DNA of 64,000 nt from Blautia sp. (GCA_023667395.1 JAMPAC010000001.1:633575-697574); one strand, 5' to 3'; counted from the stretch's first letter, positions 25,133 through 35,004 are shown. A program made the numbers and translations. The notes: generated by a model not told the origin, from the sequence alone.

Positions 25133-25606
25133 TCACATTTCTATTTTTTCACAAAAACTATAAATTTTACATCCACTCCTGTTTTCTATAAATTTAACCT
25201 TAGAATTACATTTTCCGACTTTCAATGTCTGCCCAATAAACCTTTTCTGCTCAGACACTATATAGGAAATATCCGTATTTTGAATATGTTTTACTTGAAC
25301 TGTTCTCTTATTTGGAACCAATTTTACAGTCAAGTCCATATCCAGTTTCTCCGCGATATCCGCAAGCGTTCTGATCGTAAAATTGTAATCCCCGCTTTCC
25401 CATTTTGATACCATTCCCTGGCTGACGCACATATGATCGGCAAATTCTTTCTGTGTCATATCAGATTGAATCCTTTTTTCCACAATCGAAGCGGAAATGT
25501 TCTCTAAGACACTTGAAGCAATGATATCTGATACCGTTACATTATCCTCAAATAATTGCAACAAATCGCTTAATCCTAATTGATCGGAAATTGCATGCTT
25601 ACTCAT
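25133..25606 (-). CDS. XRE-family regulator with C-terminal extension
   Basis: A 157-residue protein with a central helix-turn-helix (MTQKEFADHMCVSQGMVSKWES, residues ~49-71) followed by NFTIRTLADIAEKLDMDLTVKL, the typical antitoxin/regulator helix. It has an N-terminal helical arm and a Lys/Cys-containing C-terminal domain of unknown role. GAGGTG lies before the ATG at 25606. It is probably autoregulated through the 40-bp palindrome upstream of the operon. Confidence 0.82.
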   Translation of the reverse strand: MSKHAISDQLGLSDLLQLFEDNVTVSDIIASSVLENISASIVEKRIQSDMTQKEFADHMCVSQGMVSKWESGDYNFTIRTLADIAEKLDMDLTVKLVPNKRTVQVKHIQNTDISYIVSEQKRFIGQTLKVGKCNSKVKFIENRSGCKIYSFCEKIEM

Positions 25607-25623
25607 TTTAACACCTCATTTCT

Positions 25624-25788
25624 CTACATTTCGGCATACCTTGCTGCCAGCACCTTTTTCCACTGTGTATAATCCGAATTTCGTTTCCCCGAACGTTCAT
25701 AAAATGCTGCCAGAAAAATGGGGACGTTACTTTCCATATATCCTTCTAAATCCTGAACCAATATGGATAACGCTTCTTTTTTGTTCAT
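25624..25788 (-). CDS. Hypothetical 54-aa protein, first gene of XRE operon
   Basis: A frame from ATG 25788 to the TAG at 25624 encodes MNKKEALSILVQDLEGYMES and continues with FLAAFYERSGKRNSDYTQWKK to RYAEM. It is helical, highly charged and protein-like. The stop lies 17 bases before the XRE start, so the two are co-transcribed. The ribosome site is weak (ACCGAAG). I recognise no family. Confidence 0.6.
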   Translation of the reverse strand: MNKKEALSILVQDLEGYMESNVPIFLAAFYERSGKRNSDYTQWKKVLAARYAEM

Positions 25789-25800
25789 TTATACTTCGGT

Positions 25801-25840
25801 GTTATTGAAAATATTACTTATAAGTAATATTTTCAATAAC
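25801..25840. promoter_or_regulatory. Perfect 40-bp palindrome
   Basis: The 20 bases 25801-25820 are exactly repeated in inverse order in 25821-25840, with no spacer and no mismatch; the centre is TTACTTATAAGTAA. It lies between the tex stop (25869) and the 54-residue gene (25788). It may be the operator of the XRE operon, and as RNA it would form a stable AT-rich hairpin acting as the tex terminator. Confidence 0.85.
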
Positions 25841-25868
25841 TTTTCCTCCATAATTTATCTCTCCGCCT

Positions 25869-28307
25869 TTACACCGCCTTAATCTTCATAGTAAGGCTGA
25901 TCCGTTTCTTGGGCACATCCACCGACAATACCTGCACTTCCACAATATCGCCCACGCTGACAGCCTCCAGGGGATGCTTGATATAGCGCTCCGTGATCTG
26001 GGAAATGTGTACCAGGCCGTCCTGATGGACGCCGATATCCACAAACACGCCAAAGTCGATCACGTTCCGAACGGTCCCCTTTAAAATCATGCCCGGCTTC
26101 AGGTCTTTCATATCCAGCACGTCGCTGCGCAGGATTGGTTTGGGCATATCATCCCTGGGATCCCTAGCGGGCTTTTCCAGTTCTTTCAGGATATCCGTCA
26201 GCGTGATCTCGCCGATGCCTAGTTCTTCCGCCAACAGCTTCTTGTCCTTGATCCGCTTCTCCAGGCTGGAAACAGATGCAGATGCTTCTTTGCCCTGTGA
26301 CTTATTTGCATCCTGCCTGCCAGTCTGAGGCATACCGGCCTGATTTCTGCCGCCTGCACCGCCGCTTCTGTCTTTTCCCGCACTGCCCCCGTCCAGTACC
26401 ATGCCGCCCATGGCCGCCGCAAGGGCTTTTCCCATGGCAGTGTTGGTATTACGGACCTGTACGGTCTTCTGCTGTTTTTTCTGGGGCTGCTGTTTTTCAA
26501 TAACAGGCGATTTCTTTCCTGCCGCCTTATCCGCTGCAGCTTTCTTCTGCGCCGCACGCACATCATCCATGGTCAGACCCAGCTTATCCAGCAGCTTCAT
26601 TGCCGCCTCATAAGACTCCGGGTGTACGCTGGTGGCGTCCAGGGGATTGGTTCCGTCCAGGATGCGCATGAAGCCCGCGCACTGCTCGTATGCCTTGGGT
26701 CCAAGCTTTGCCACCTTGAGAAGCTGTTTCCGGTCTGTGAAACGGCCGTTTGCCTCCCTGTAATCCACAATATTCTTCGCAATGGTCTTATTGATGCCGG
26801 AAATGTATTCCAAAAGGGATGCGGAGGCTGTATTCAAGTCCACACCCACCTTATTCACGCTGTCTTCCACCACACCGCTTAAAGCTTCATTTAACTTTTT
26901 CTGATTCATATCATGCTGATACTGTCCTACGCCGATGGACTGGGGATCGATCTTCACCAGTTCCGCCAGGGGATCCTGTAGCCTCCTGGCGATGGAGGCG
27001 GCGCTTCTCTGCCCTACGTCAAAGTTGGGAAACTCCTCCGTGGCAAGCTTGCTGGCGGAATAAACGCTGGCGCCCGCCTCATTGACGATCACATACTGCA
27101 CAGGACGATCCAGTTCCTTGATCAAATCCACGATCACCTGTTCCGACTCCCTGGATGCGGTGCCATTTCCCACAGAAATTAAATCCACATTATATTTCTT
27201 GATCAGTTTCTTCAATTCCGCCTTTGCTTCCGCCACTTTGTTCTGGGGCGCCGTAGGATAAATGACCTTGGTGTCCAACACCTTTCCGGTAGGATCCACC
27301 ACCGCCAGCTTACATCCGGTGCGGAAAGCGGGATCCCAGCCCAGGACAACCTTTCCCGCAATGGGCGGCTGCAGCAGAAGCTGCTCCAGGTTTTTCCCAA
27401 AGACAGCAATAGCGCCATCCTCCGCTTTTTCCGTCAGGTCGTTGCGGATTTCTCTTTCAATAGCAGATGCTATTAATCGATCGTAGCTGTCCTGGATCAC
27501 TTCCCGCAGCACAGGGGTGGTGTACTCGTTGTCAGAAGTGATGGTCTTTTTTGCCAGATACTGTAAGATGCGCTCCACAGGAGCGTTTACCTTTACCGTC
27601 AGGATCTTTTCCGCCTCTCCCCTGTTCAGGGCAAGCACGCGGTGGCCCGCCACCTTTTTCACCGGTTCCTCAAAATTATAATACATTTCATAGACGCTCT
27701 CCGTCTTCTCATCCTTGGCGGCGCTGGTAATGATACCTTCCTCCATGGTAAGTTCCCGGATATAGATACGGTAGTCCGCCTCATCGGAAATACTCTCTGC
27801 AATGATGTCCTTTGCCCCCTGCAGGGCCTCTGCGGCGTTCTTTACCTGTTTATCCGCCTCCACGTCCTCCGAAGTAACGTATTTTTCAGCCTCTTCCAGC
27901 ACCGGCGCCTTGGCATCCTGAGCCAGTATGTATTCCGCCAGACCGTCCAGACCTTTCTCTTTGGCCACGCTGGCCCTGGTCTTCCTCTTGGGACGGTAAG
28001 GACGGTACAAGTCCTCCACCACTACCAGAGTCTGCGCCGCCAGGATCTTTTCCTTTAATTCGTCCGTCAGCTTTCCCTGTTCCTCGATGCTGCCCAGCAC
28101 CTGCTCCTTTTTCTCCTCCAGGTTTCGCAGGTAGAGCAGCCTCTCGTGGAGATTGCGCAGCTGCTCGTCATTCAGGGATCCTGTGGCTTCCTTTCTATAA
28201 CGCGAGATGAAAGGGATCGTATTTCCCTCATCGATCAGTTTAACGGCAGCTTCCACCTGCCATTTTTCCACTTTTAGTTCTTCCTTGATCTTCAGAATAA
28301 TATCCAT
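25869..28307 (-). CDS. tex: Tex-like transcription accessory protein (S1 domain)
   Basis: Tex is a conserved RNA-binding protein associated with RNA polymerase. This one is 812 residues: the N-terminal helical region starts MDIILKIKEELKVEKWQV, then ISRYRKEATGSLND, the YqgF-like RNase H fold (VVLGWDPAFRTGCKLAVVD), the helix-hairpin-helix block (LLEYISGINKTIAKNIVDYR), and the C-terminal S1 domain (GTVRNVIDFGVFVDIGVHQDG). It contains an extra Lys/Gln/Gly/Ala-rich linker of roughly 90 residues between the HhH part and S1, which makes it longer than the E. coli protein. I chose ATG 28307, where similarity to the family begins; the frame is open further upstream but unlike Tex. Confidence 0.93.
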   Translation of the reverse strand: MDIILKIKEELKVEKWQVEAAVKLIDEGNTIPFISRYRKEATGSLNDEQLRNLHERLLYLRNLEEKKEQVLGSIEEQGKLTDELKEKILAAQTLVVVEDLYRPYRPKRKTRASVAKEKGLDGLAEYILAQDAKAPVLEEAEKYVTSEDVEADKQVKNAAEALQGAKDIIAESISDEADYRIYIRELTMEEGIITSAAKDEKTESVYEMYYNFEEPVKKVAGHRVLALNRGEAEKILTVKVNAPVERILQYLAKKTITSDNEYTTPVLREVIQDSYDRLIASAIEREIRNDLTEKAEDGAIAVFGKNLEQLLLQPPIAGKVVLGWDPAFRTGCKLAVVDPTGKVLDTKVIYPTAPQNKVAEAKAELKKLIKKYNVDLISVGNGTASRESEQVIVDLIKELDRPVQYVIVNEAGASVYSASKLATEEFPNFDVGQRSAASIARRLQDPLAELVKIDPQSIGVGQYQHDMNQKKLNEALSGVVEDSVNKVGVDLNTASASLLEYISGINKTIAKNIVDYREANGRFTDRKQLLKVAKLGPKAYEQCAGFMRILDGTNPLDATSVHPESYEAAMKLLDKLGLTMDDVRAAQKKAAADKAAGKKSPVIEKQQPQKKQQKTVQVRNTNTAMGKALAAAMGGMVLDGGSAGKDRSGGAGGRNQAGMPQTGRQDANKSQGKEASASVSSLEKRIKDKKLLAEELGIGEITLTDILKELEKPARDPRDDMPKPILRSDVLDMKDLKPGMILKGTVRNVIDFGVFVDIGVHQDGLVHISQITERYIKHPLEAVSVGDIVEVQVLSVDVPKKRISLTMKIKAV

Positions 28308-28355
28308 ACAACTAAAACCTAACCTTTCTGCTTTTGCGTTCTTGCCGCTGAAACC

Positions 28356-28384
28356 ATTATACCCAAAAATTGCCTCCGCCGCAA
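28356..28384 (-). promoter_or_regulatory. Promoter of tex
   Basis: Minus strand TTGCGG (28379-28384), 17-bp spacer, TATAAT (28356-28361). It supports the tex start at 28307 because longer starts would lie upstream of this promoter. Confidence 0.6.
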
Positions 28385-28416
28385 TCATGAACCGAAATAA
28401 ATAACATGCGTTACCT

Positions 28417-28445
28417 TTGACAGAATTACTATAAGGTGGTATAGT
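28417..28445 (+). promoter_or_regulatory. Consensus promoter of 28486 operon
   Basis: Perfect TTGACA (28417-28422), 17-bp spacer, TATAGT (28440-28445). It drives the three plus-strand genes up to 30298. Confidence 0.7.
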
Positions 28446-28485
28446 AAAAATGGTAAAATGATTTTGATATACGGAGTTTAATTGC

Positions 28486-28953
28486 ATGGACTATAACCAG
28501 AATGACCAGAACAACTGGAATCGCGACAATCAGCAGCAGGATCGCTGGAACAGCAGCGCCTCCAACAGCAGCTATTATAATCAGCCTACCCACCGCCCTT
28601 ACGGACAGGGGTTTATTATTGCTTCCATGATATGCGGCGCCCTGTCCGTGACAGCCTGCTGTACCGGAGTTCTTTCGCTGCCCCTGGGCGCCCTGGGTAT
28701 CCTCTTTGCCCTGCTGACCTACCGCAAAGGCAAGAGAATGAACGGATCCGCCCTGACCGGGATCGTACTCTCAACCATGGGAATCATCACCGGCGTTTCC
28801 ATCATTATTTATACTTTCCATACGCTGCCCGACATGATGCGCGATCCCATATTCCGCAATCAAATGGATGCTATAGTGGAGCAGATGTACGGCATGGATT
28901 TTGAAGAATTCATGGAAGAATATTACGGATATGAATTAGATGTTTCAGAATAA
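28486..28953 (+). CDS. DUF4190-like membrane protein with Q/N-rich N-terminus
   Basis: A 155-residue integral membrane protein. The first ~45 residues are rich in Asn, Gln, Ser and Tyr (NQNDQNNWNRDNQQQ). They are followed by two hydrophobic spans (FIIASMICGALSVTACCTGV... and SALTGIVLSTMGIITGVSII) with a Lys/Arg loop between them, the DUF4190 layout, and an acidic tail. GGAG precedes the ATG. The role is unknown. It heads a short operon with a SprA-like protein and a DUF975 protein, all likely envelope-related. Confidence 0.75.
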   Translation: MDYNQNDQNNWNRDNQQQDRWNSSASNSSYYNQPTHRPYGQGFIIASMICGALSVTACCTGVLSLPLGALGILFALLTYRKGKRMNGSALTGIVLSTMGIITGVSIIIYTFHTLPDMMRDPIFRNQMDAIVEQMYGMDFEEFMEEYYGYELDVSE

Positions 28954-28980
28954 GCCAATAAAATTATGGAGGTTACTGTT

Positions 28981-29508
28981 ATGATGAATATAGCTTCTTA
29001 CGGCAATTATGACAATCATTCTTATATGACGCCCGTAGGCCATGGCGTCTCCCGTTCCGGCAACGCCGACAGCATGGAGGATATAGCGCTTCCTGGAGCA
29101 AAAGACAAACAGGAAAAAGAACGCAATGAACGTCTGGGGATCAAGGATCCCACGGAAGAATGCCAGACCTGCAAGAACCGTAAATACAAGGACGGCTCTG
29201 ACGAAATGGTATCTTTTAAGAGTCCCGCGCATATTTCCCCGGAAAGCGCCGCTGCCGCTGTCCGCTCCCATGAGCAGGAGCATGTTACCAATGCTTACTC
29301 CAAAGCGGCAACCAATAATGGCAAGGTAATATCCGCTTCCGTCTCCATACACACAGCCATTTGTCCCGAATGCGGCCGAAGCTATGTGTCCGGCGGCACT
29401 ACCAGTACCCAGATCAAATATTATAATGAAGAGAATCCCTATCAGAAAGACCTGAAAGCAGCCGACCACGAAAAATACGCCGGCATGAATCTGGATTACG
29501 CGGTCTGA
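28981..29508 (+). CDS. SprA-related putative metalloprotease-like protein
   Basis: A 175-residue protein with RSHEQEHVTNAYSKAA, an HExxH zinc-protease motif in the setting of the SprA-related family (PF12118 type). Paired cysteines (ECQTCKNRKYKDGSD and ICPECGRSY) suggest another metal site. There is no signal peptide. The frame is also open from ATG 28966, but GGAGG lies inside that stretch 8 bases before ATG 28981, which is therefore the start. The family's biochemical function is not established; a peptidase role is predicted only from the motif. Confidence 0.75.
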   Translation: MMNIASYGNYDNHSYMTPVGHGVSRSGNADSMEDIALPGAKDKQEKERNERLGIKDPTEECQTCKNRKYKDGSDEMVSFKSPAHISPESAAAAVRSHEQEHVTNAYSKAATNNGKVISASVSIHTAICPECGRSYVSGGTTSTQIKYYNEENPYQKDLKAADHEKYAGMNLDYAV

Positions 29509-29539
29509 GCAGGATCGAAGAACATATGGAGCATATTTT

Positions 29540-30298
29540 ATGAAGCAATACAAGAAACCTTATGAATTAAAGAATCTGGCAAAGGATAAGCTGCAGGGCA
29601 AGTATGGCGCCGCCGTATTGATCCTGTTCCTGTACAGTCTGATCACCAACTGCGCGTCACTGTTCATCAGCATGCTCTCCAGCATGACCACAGCCACGGC
29701 CTATGTCCTGACAGCTTCCCCATCCACTGTCACTGCCATAACCGTAGTATTTGAACTGATCAATGTGGCAGCTGTCATCATACTTGGCATCATGCAGGTC
29801 GGCATTACCCTGTTTTTCCTGAACATTGCCTGCGGGCAGTCTTATGCCGCATCAAACCTGTTTTACGGTTTTAAAAATGACTCCGGAAAGGCTCTGACCC
29901 TGTCCGCAGCGGTAGGTCTGTGCAATGTGGTATGCCTGTATCCCAGCCAGTACTGCCTGTCCGCTTATCTGGATTCCCGGGACACACAGATGCTTTCCCT
30001 GGCTTTTATCCTTATGATCGTTGGATTCTGCGTGTATGTTCCCATCTCCCTGGGGCTGTCGCAGGTTTTTTATCTGATGCTGGATTATCCTGACCGCACT
30101 GCCAAAGAGACGCTGGCCCTTACCTTTCAGGTAATGAAAGGAAATAAACGACGTCTGTTCTATCTGCAGCTAAGCTTTATTCCCATGATGATCCTGTGTA
30201 TCTGCAGTTTCGGCATCGGTTTCCTGTGGCTGAATCCGTATATGCAGATGACTTATACCTGCTTCTTTCTGGACATAATGAATCCTGCGGAAAGATGA
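29540..30298 (+). CDS. DUF975 family membrane protein
   Basis: A 252-residue polytopic membrane protein of the DUF975 family. It starts MKQYKKPYELKNLAKDKLQG, a basic amphipathic helix typical of this family, and has about five or six hydrophobic spans, for example AVLILFLYSLITNCASLFISM and LAFILMIVGFCVYVPISLGL. It includes the family block TFQVMKGNKRRLFYLQLSF. Function is unknown. It follows the SprA-like gene after 31 bp and ends in a terminator. Confidence 0.85.
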   Translation: MKQYKKPYELKNLAKDKLQGKYGAAVLILFLYSLITNCASLFISMLSSMTTATAYVLTASPSTVTAITVVFELINVAAVIILGIMQVGITLFFLNIACGQSYAASNLFYGFKNDSGKALTLSAAVGLCNVVCLYPSQYCLSAYLDSRDTQMLSLAFILMIVGFCVYVPISLGLSQVFYLMLDYPDRTAKETLALTFQVMKGNKRRLFYLQLSFIPMMILCICSFGIGFLWLNPYMQMTYTCFFLDIMNPAER

Positions 30299-30315
30299 AC
30301 TTCCCGCAGGATTTT
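30281..30315. terminator. Terminator between DUF975 gene and prfB
   Basis: AATCCTGCGG (30281-30290) pairs with CCGCAGGATT (30304-30313), with TTTTCTT following on the plus strand. The left arm overlaps the last codons of the DUF975 gene. Confidence 0.75.
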
Positions 30316-30316
30316 C

Positions 30317-31448
30317 TTATTGCTTATTATTGTCTTTCGTGTTGATCCACTTTAAATACCCATTGATAAAAGGATCCAGGGCGCCGTCCAGCACTGCGTC
30401 CGCGTTGCCTGTCTCCACATCGGTCCTGAGGTCTTTCACCAGCTTATAGGGCTGCAGGACATATGACCTGATCTGGTTTCCCCAGCCGATCTCTTTCACC
30501 TCGCCCCGGATGTCGGAAAGCTTCTCCACATTTGCCTCCTGCTTCAGCAGATACAGCTTTGCTTTCAGCATCTGCATGGCCTTATCCTTATTCTGGAACT
30601 GGCTTCGCTCGTTCTGGCACTGTACCACGGTTCCCGTTGGGATATGGGTGATACGGATGGCGGAAGAGGTCTTATTGATATGCTGACCGCCCGCGCCGCT
30701 GCTTCGGTAGGTATCGATCCGCAGATCTTTCTCATCGATTTCCACATCCAGATCTTCCTCGATATCCGGCATCACATCCAGGGAAACAAAGGAAGTCTGG
30801 CGCTTACCCTGGGCGTTAAAGGGCGAGATCCTTACCAGCCGGTGCACGCCTTTCTCAGATTTCAGGTAGCCATAGGCGTTCTCCCCGTTGACCTGGAATG
30901 TCACCGACTTGATCCCTGCCTCATCGCCGTCCAGATAATCCAGCACTTCCAGCGAAAATCCCTTGCGTTCCGCCCATCTGGTGTACATGCGGTAAAGCAT
31001 GCCGCACCAGTCGCAGCTTTCCGTTCCTCCGGCCCCTGCATTCAGCTTCAGGATGGCGTTATTCTTGTCATATTCCTCCGCCAGCAGGGTTCCTATGCGA
31101 AGTTCCTCGAACTCACTGATAAATTCATCCATTTCACCCCGGATCTCCGCCACCATGGAATCGTCATCTTCCTCGTAGCCCATCTCGATCAAGGTCAGGA
31201 TATCATCATACTGTCCGGAAAGCTTGTCGCATTGCTCCACCACATTCTTCAGGTTCTTCAGTTCTTTCATTTGTTTGTTGGAACGGTCAGGATCGTCCCA
31301 GAAACCGGGAGCCTCCATCTCCATCTCCAACTCTTCGATCCGTTTTACCTTGTTAGCCAGGTCAAAGTGAATCCCTCACTTCCGCCAATGGAGTTTCGTA
31401 AGCCTGGATCTCAGACTTCATCTGATCTAATTCTACCAATTGCGTCAC
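30317..31448 (-). CDS. prfB: Peptide chain release factor 2, programmed +1 frameshift
   Basis: RF2 ends translation at UGA and UAA codons. The gene is read in two frames. It starts at GTG 31448 (TQLVELDQMKSEIQAYETPL..), reaches CTT TGA C at 31367-31361, and continues in the +1 frame as LDLANKVKRIEELEMEME for the rest. Joined length is about 376 residues, normal for RF2. The GGQ motif is in RSSGAGGQHINKTSSAIRI, and the SPF-type anticodon loop region is present in the central domain. The frameshift lets RF2 scarcity raise its own synthesis. It lies next to secA, as in many Firmicutes. Confidence 0.93.
31361..31379 (-). promoter_or_regulatory. RF2 autoregulatory frameshift site
   Basis: Minus strand: AGGG, then ATTCA, then CTT TGA C. 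The UGA at 31364-31362 is the in-frame stop that RF2 itself reads; when RF2 is low, the ribosome slips +1 on CTT. The AGGG acts as the internal Shine-Dalgarno stimulator. Confidence 0.9.
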
Positions 31449-31491
31449 CCACTTTCTTATTTTTAATTTATCAAACCCTTAAAATTTCGGT

Positions 31492-31576
31492 GAAGAATCG
31501 CTCCAGCGATTCTTCCAGGTGTGACATAGTACAACTTAGGCTGGGTACTTTCCAGCCTTAGTTGTACTTCACACCT
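31492..31576. repeat. Double hairpin overlapping secA stop codon
   Basis: Hairpin one: GAAGAATCGCT (31492-31502) with AGCGATTCTTC (31505-31515). Hairpin two: AGGTGTGA (31517-31524) with TCACACCT (31569-31576), AGTACAACT with AGTTGTACT, and AGGCTGG with CCAGCCT. The TCACACCT arm includes the secA stop. Layout matches the gltB element at 5158-5250, with different but fully paired stems. Confidence 0.88.
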
Positions 31577-34136
31577 TGCGGCCGCAGCACTGCTTGTATT
31601 TCTTCCCGCTGCCGCAGGGACAGGGATCATTGGGATAAATCTTGGCATTTTCACGCTTCACAGGCCCTTTGGGCGCGGAATCGTCCTTGTTGGTGCCCGT
31701 TACCTTCGCCACCTGCTCGCGCTCTATCTTCTGCTCCACCCTGATATGGAATAACAGGCGTACTGTTTCCTCTTTGATGTTCTGGGTCATCTCATCGAAC
31801 ATATCGTAGCCGTTCATCTTATATTCCACCAGGGGATCCCTCTGTCCATAGGCCTGTAATCCAATACCCTGGCGCAGCTGCTCCATATCGTCAATATGGT
31901 CCATCCACTTACGGTCGATCACTTTCAGCAGGATCACCCGCTCCAGTTCACGGATTGCCTCCGGCTCGGGGAACTCCGCCTCCTTGCTCTCATAGAGTTT
32001 CACGGCCTCTTCTTTCAGCTGCTGTTTCAGGCTGTTCTTCTTCGGATTCTGCACCCGCTCCGCCGTCACGGGCTGCAGGGGAATGGTGGGAATCAACAGT
32101 GTGTTTAATTCATTGAAATCCCAGTCCGATACATCCGCATCGTCATTGATGCTGATATCCACCGCATTCTCCGCAATATCCGTGATCATCTTATAGATCA
32201 CGTCGCGCATACTCTCGCCGTTTAAGACGCGGCGGCGTTCGTCATAGATGATCTCCCTCTGCTCGCTCATCACGCGGTCATATTCCAACAAATTTTTACG
32301 GATACCAAAGTTATTGTTCTCTATCTTCTTCTGCGCGGACTCAATGGCATTGGTCAGCGCCTTGTGCTCAATCTCCTGTCCCTCGGGGATACCCATGGCA
32401 TTGAACATGCCGATCAGCCTCTCGGAACCAAACAGCCTCATGAGATCATCCTGGAGGGAAATATAGAACTTGGATTCTCCCGGATCGCCCTGACGTCCGG
32501 AACGCCCCCGCAGCTGATTGTCGATACGCCTGGATTCATGGCGTTCAGTACCGATGATTTTCAGGCCGCCTGCTGCCCTGGCTTCCTCGTCCAGCTTGAT
32601 ATCCGTACCACGCCCCGCCATGTTGGTGGCAATGGTAACAGCGCCGTGGATACCGGCATCCGCCACGATCTCCGCCTCCATCTCATGGAACTTGGCATTC
32701 AATACCTTATGATGAATTCCCCGCTTTGTGAGCAGGCGGCTGATCTCCTCGCTGGCCTCGATGGTGATGGTGCCCACCAGCACGGGCTGACCCGTTGCAT
32801 GGGCAGCCTCCACCGCGTCCGCAATGGCGTTCAGCTTCTCCGCCTTGGTCTTATATACCGCATCCTGCCTGTCCTCACGGATCACGGGACGGTTGGTGGG
32901 AATCTCAATCACATCCATTCCGTAAATCTCACGGAACTCGTTTTCCTCCGTCAGCGCCGTACCAGTCATGCCGCATTTTTTCGTAAAAAGATTAAAGAAA
33001 TTCTGGAAAGTGATGGTGGCGAGGGTCTTGCTCTCACGCTTTACCTTCACATGCTCCTTGGCCTCGATCGCCTGATGCAGACCGTCGGAATAACGGCGCC
33101 CCGGCATGATACGCCCGGTAAACTCGTCTACGATCAGCACCTGGTCGTCCTTTACCACATAGTCCTGATCCCGGAACATCAGGTTGTGGGCCCGCAGCGC
33201 CAGGATAATATTGTGCTGTATCTCCAGATTTTCGGGATCCGCATAGTTGTCAATATGGAAGAACTGCTCCACCTTTTTCACACCGGCCTCGGTCAGATTG
33301 ATGACCTTGTCCTTTTCGTTGACAATAAAATCTCCCGTCTCCTCCTGCACCACGCCCATGATGGCATCCATCTTGGTCAGGTTCTGCATATCCGCCCCGC
33401 GCTGCATCCTCCGCGCCAGCAGGTCGCACATCTCATAAAGAGCCGTGGATTTGCCGCTCTGTCCGGAAATGATCAGGGGCGTCCTGGCCTCGTCGATCAG
33501 CACCGAGTCCACCTCGTCAATGATACAGAAATGCAGCCCCCTTAAAACAAGCTGCTCCTTGTAAATGACCATGTTATCACGCAGATAGTCAAATCCCAGT
33601 TCATTATTGGTCACATAGGTGATATCACAGTTATACGCTTTCTGACGCTCCTCGCTGGTCATGCTGTTTAAGACCACGCCCACGGAAAGCCCCAGGAACT
33701 CATGCACCTGTCCCATCCACTCCGCGTCACGCTTCGCCAGATAATCGTTGACGGTAACGATGTGGACACCCTGTCCCGCCAGTGCGTTCAGATAAGCAGG
33801 CGCGGTGGCGACCAGGGTCTTGCCTTCACCTGTCTTCATCTCCGCAATCCGGCCCTGATGCAGGATAATGCCGCCGATCAGCTGCACCCGGTAGTGCTCC
33901 ATGTTCAGCACCCTCCTTGCCGCCTCCCGCACCGTCGCAAAAGCCTCAGGAAGAAGATCGTCCAGGGTCTCGCCTTCCGCCAGACGTTTCTTGTATTCCT
34001 CCGTCTTTCCCTTCAGTTCCTCATCGGACAGCGCCTGGATGGCGGGGCGCAGTTCCTCGATCTTATCTACCAGCGGATAGATACGCTTCAGTTCCCTCTG
34101 GCTGTGTGTACCAAATATTTTATCAACAACTTTCAC
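31569..34136 (-). CDS. secA: Protein translocase ATPase SecA
   Basis: SecA is the motor that pushes preproteins through SecYEG. At 855 residues it has the usual length. Walker A is [11 protein letters not shown] (about residue 100), Walker B is [15 protein letters not shown] (about 205), the second nucleotide domain has [12 protein letters not shown], and the C-terminal zinc site is [13 protein letters not shown], which binds SecB or ribosomes in other bacteria. It begins [21 protein letters not shown]. prfB follows with 120 bp between, filled by the double hairpin. Confidence 0.97.
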   Translation of the reverse strand: MKVVDKIFGTHSQRELKRIYPLVDKIEELRPAIQALSDEELKGKTEEYKKRLAEGETLDDLLPEAFATVREAARRVLNMEHYRVQLIGGIILHQGRIAEMKTGEGKTLVATAPAYLNALAGQGVHIVTVNDYLAKRDAEWMGQVHEFLGLSVGVVLNSMTSEERQKAYNCDITYVTNNELGFDYLRDNMVIYKEQLVLRGLHFCIIDEVDSVLIDEARTPLIISGQSGKSTALYEMCDLLARRMQRGADMQNLTKMDAIMGVVQEETGDFIVNEKDKVINLTEAGVKKVEQFFHIDNYADPENLEIQHNIILALRAHNLMFRDQDYVVKDDQVLIVDEFTGRIMPGRRYSDGLHQAIEAKEHVKVKRESKTLATITFQNFFNLFTKKCGMTGTALTEENEFREIYGMDVIEIPTNRPVIREDRQDAVYKTKAEKLNAIADAVEAAHATGQPVLVGTITIEASEEISRLLTKRGIHHKVLNAKFHEMEAEIVADAGIHGAVTIATNMAGRGTDIKLDEEARAAGGLKIIGTERHESRRIDNQLRGRSGRQGDPGESKFYISLQDDLMRLFGSERLIGMFNAMGIPEGQEIEHKALTNAIESAQKKIENNNFGIRKNLLEYDRVMSEQREIIYDERRRVLNGESMRDVIYKMITDIAENAVDISINDDADVSDWDFNELNTLLIPTIPLQPVTAERVQNPKKNSLKQQLKEEAVKLYESKEAEFPEPEAIRELERVILLKVIDRKWMDHIDDMEQLRQGIGLQAYGQRDPLVEYKMNGYDMFDEMTQNIKEETVRLLFHIRVEQKIEREQVAKVTGTNKDDSAPKGPVKRENAKIYPNDPCPCGSGKKYKQCCGRKV

Positions 34137-34317
34137 TTAGTATTCCATACCTTTCCGTAACAGTCCGGTTCTTACACCTGCTACTTAAATACACAAAACT
34201 TAAAATTTATTGTAGCATATTAAAGCCGCAGTTTCAATACAAAGCTGGCGCCGCGGCTTTAAGGATTTGTAAATTTTCTGTGAAATTTTCATGATTTCCC
34301 TAACCCATCGACCCCAT

Positions 34318-35004
34318 CTACAGATCTTTCAACTCCATCCGGTTCAGGACCCCATCCACATCCACACCGGGATGGGTGGCGTATATCCGGCATATGTGCT
34401 CCACAAGCGTCCTGTCCGCCCCCGCCTTGCCGGCGATCTCCGCCACTCCTTTCCCCGCTTTCATCTCCTTGATGACCCGGCGTATCAGGCGATCCATTTC
34501 TTTCTGCGGAAAAGCGCCGGACATCTCCGCCTCCGCAGTCCGGGGCAGGCAGTCTATCCTCTCCACCTCAAAACGATGTTCCTCCGGGAAAAGCGTCAAC
34601 ACCATCATGGTGACGGAAAGCCGGAAACGCCTTGGGCCGCAGCTTCCCGGATTCAGGTATGTGATGCCTCTTTCTGTTTTTTCTTCATACTTGTGCGAAT
34701 GCCCGTAGATCACGAAATCCGCATTCGACAGATTCGCCCTGATCTGTTTCTTATTGTGTACCATATAGAAGCGAAAGCCGCATAACTCCGTCTCCAGTTC
34801 CAGGGGCAGTTCCTCCGCCCACTCCTGATCCACATTGCCCCGCACCGCATATGTTTCGGCAATCTCCCTGAGTCCGGAAAGGATCTCCTGCTTTCCCACA
34901 TCCCCGGCGTGCAGGATTGTCTCGCAGGTTTCCAGGACACGGACACATTCCGGCCTGAGAAGTCCATGCGTATCCGAAATAACGGCAATCCGATGTGCTT
35001 TCAT
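34318..35004 (-). CDS. YfcE/MJ0936-type metallophosphodiesterase
   Basis: A 228-residue protein. The first ~155 residues are a calcineurin-like phosphodiesterase of the YfcE type, with the metal-binding motifs ISDTHG, LHAGDVG, VRGNVD, MVHN and YGHSHKYEE in order. The remaining ~70 residues form a helical extension (KEMDRLIRRVIKEMKAGKGVAEI) not present in E. coli YfcE. The ATG at 35004 overlaps the upstream gene's stop (ATGA), with AAGGGG before it. It likely hydrolyses phosphodiesters; the substrate is unknown. Confidence 0.85.
   Translation of the reverse strand: MKAHRIAVISDTHGLLRPECVRVLETCETILHAGDVGKQEILSGLREIAETYAVRGNVDQEWAEELPLELETELCGFRFYMVHNKKQIRANLSNADFVIYGHSHKYEEKTERGITYLNPGSCGPRRFRLSVTMMVLTLFPEEHRFEVERIDCLPRTAEAEMSGAFPQKEMDRLIRRVIKEMKAGKGVAEIAGKAGADRTLVEHICRIYATHPGVDVDGVLNRMELKDL

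Noticed and set aside
32364-33545. 393-codon plus-strand frame opposite secA
   Set aside because: Shadow of secA in an antisense frame without recognisable motifs.
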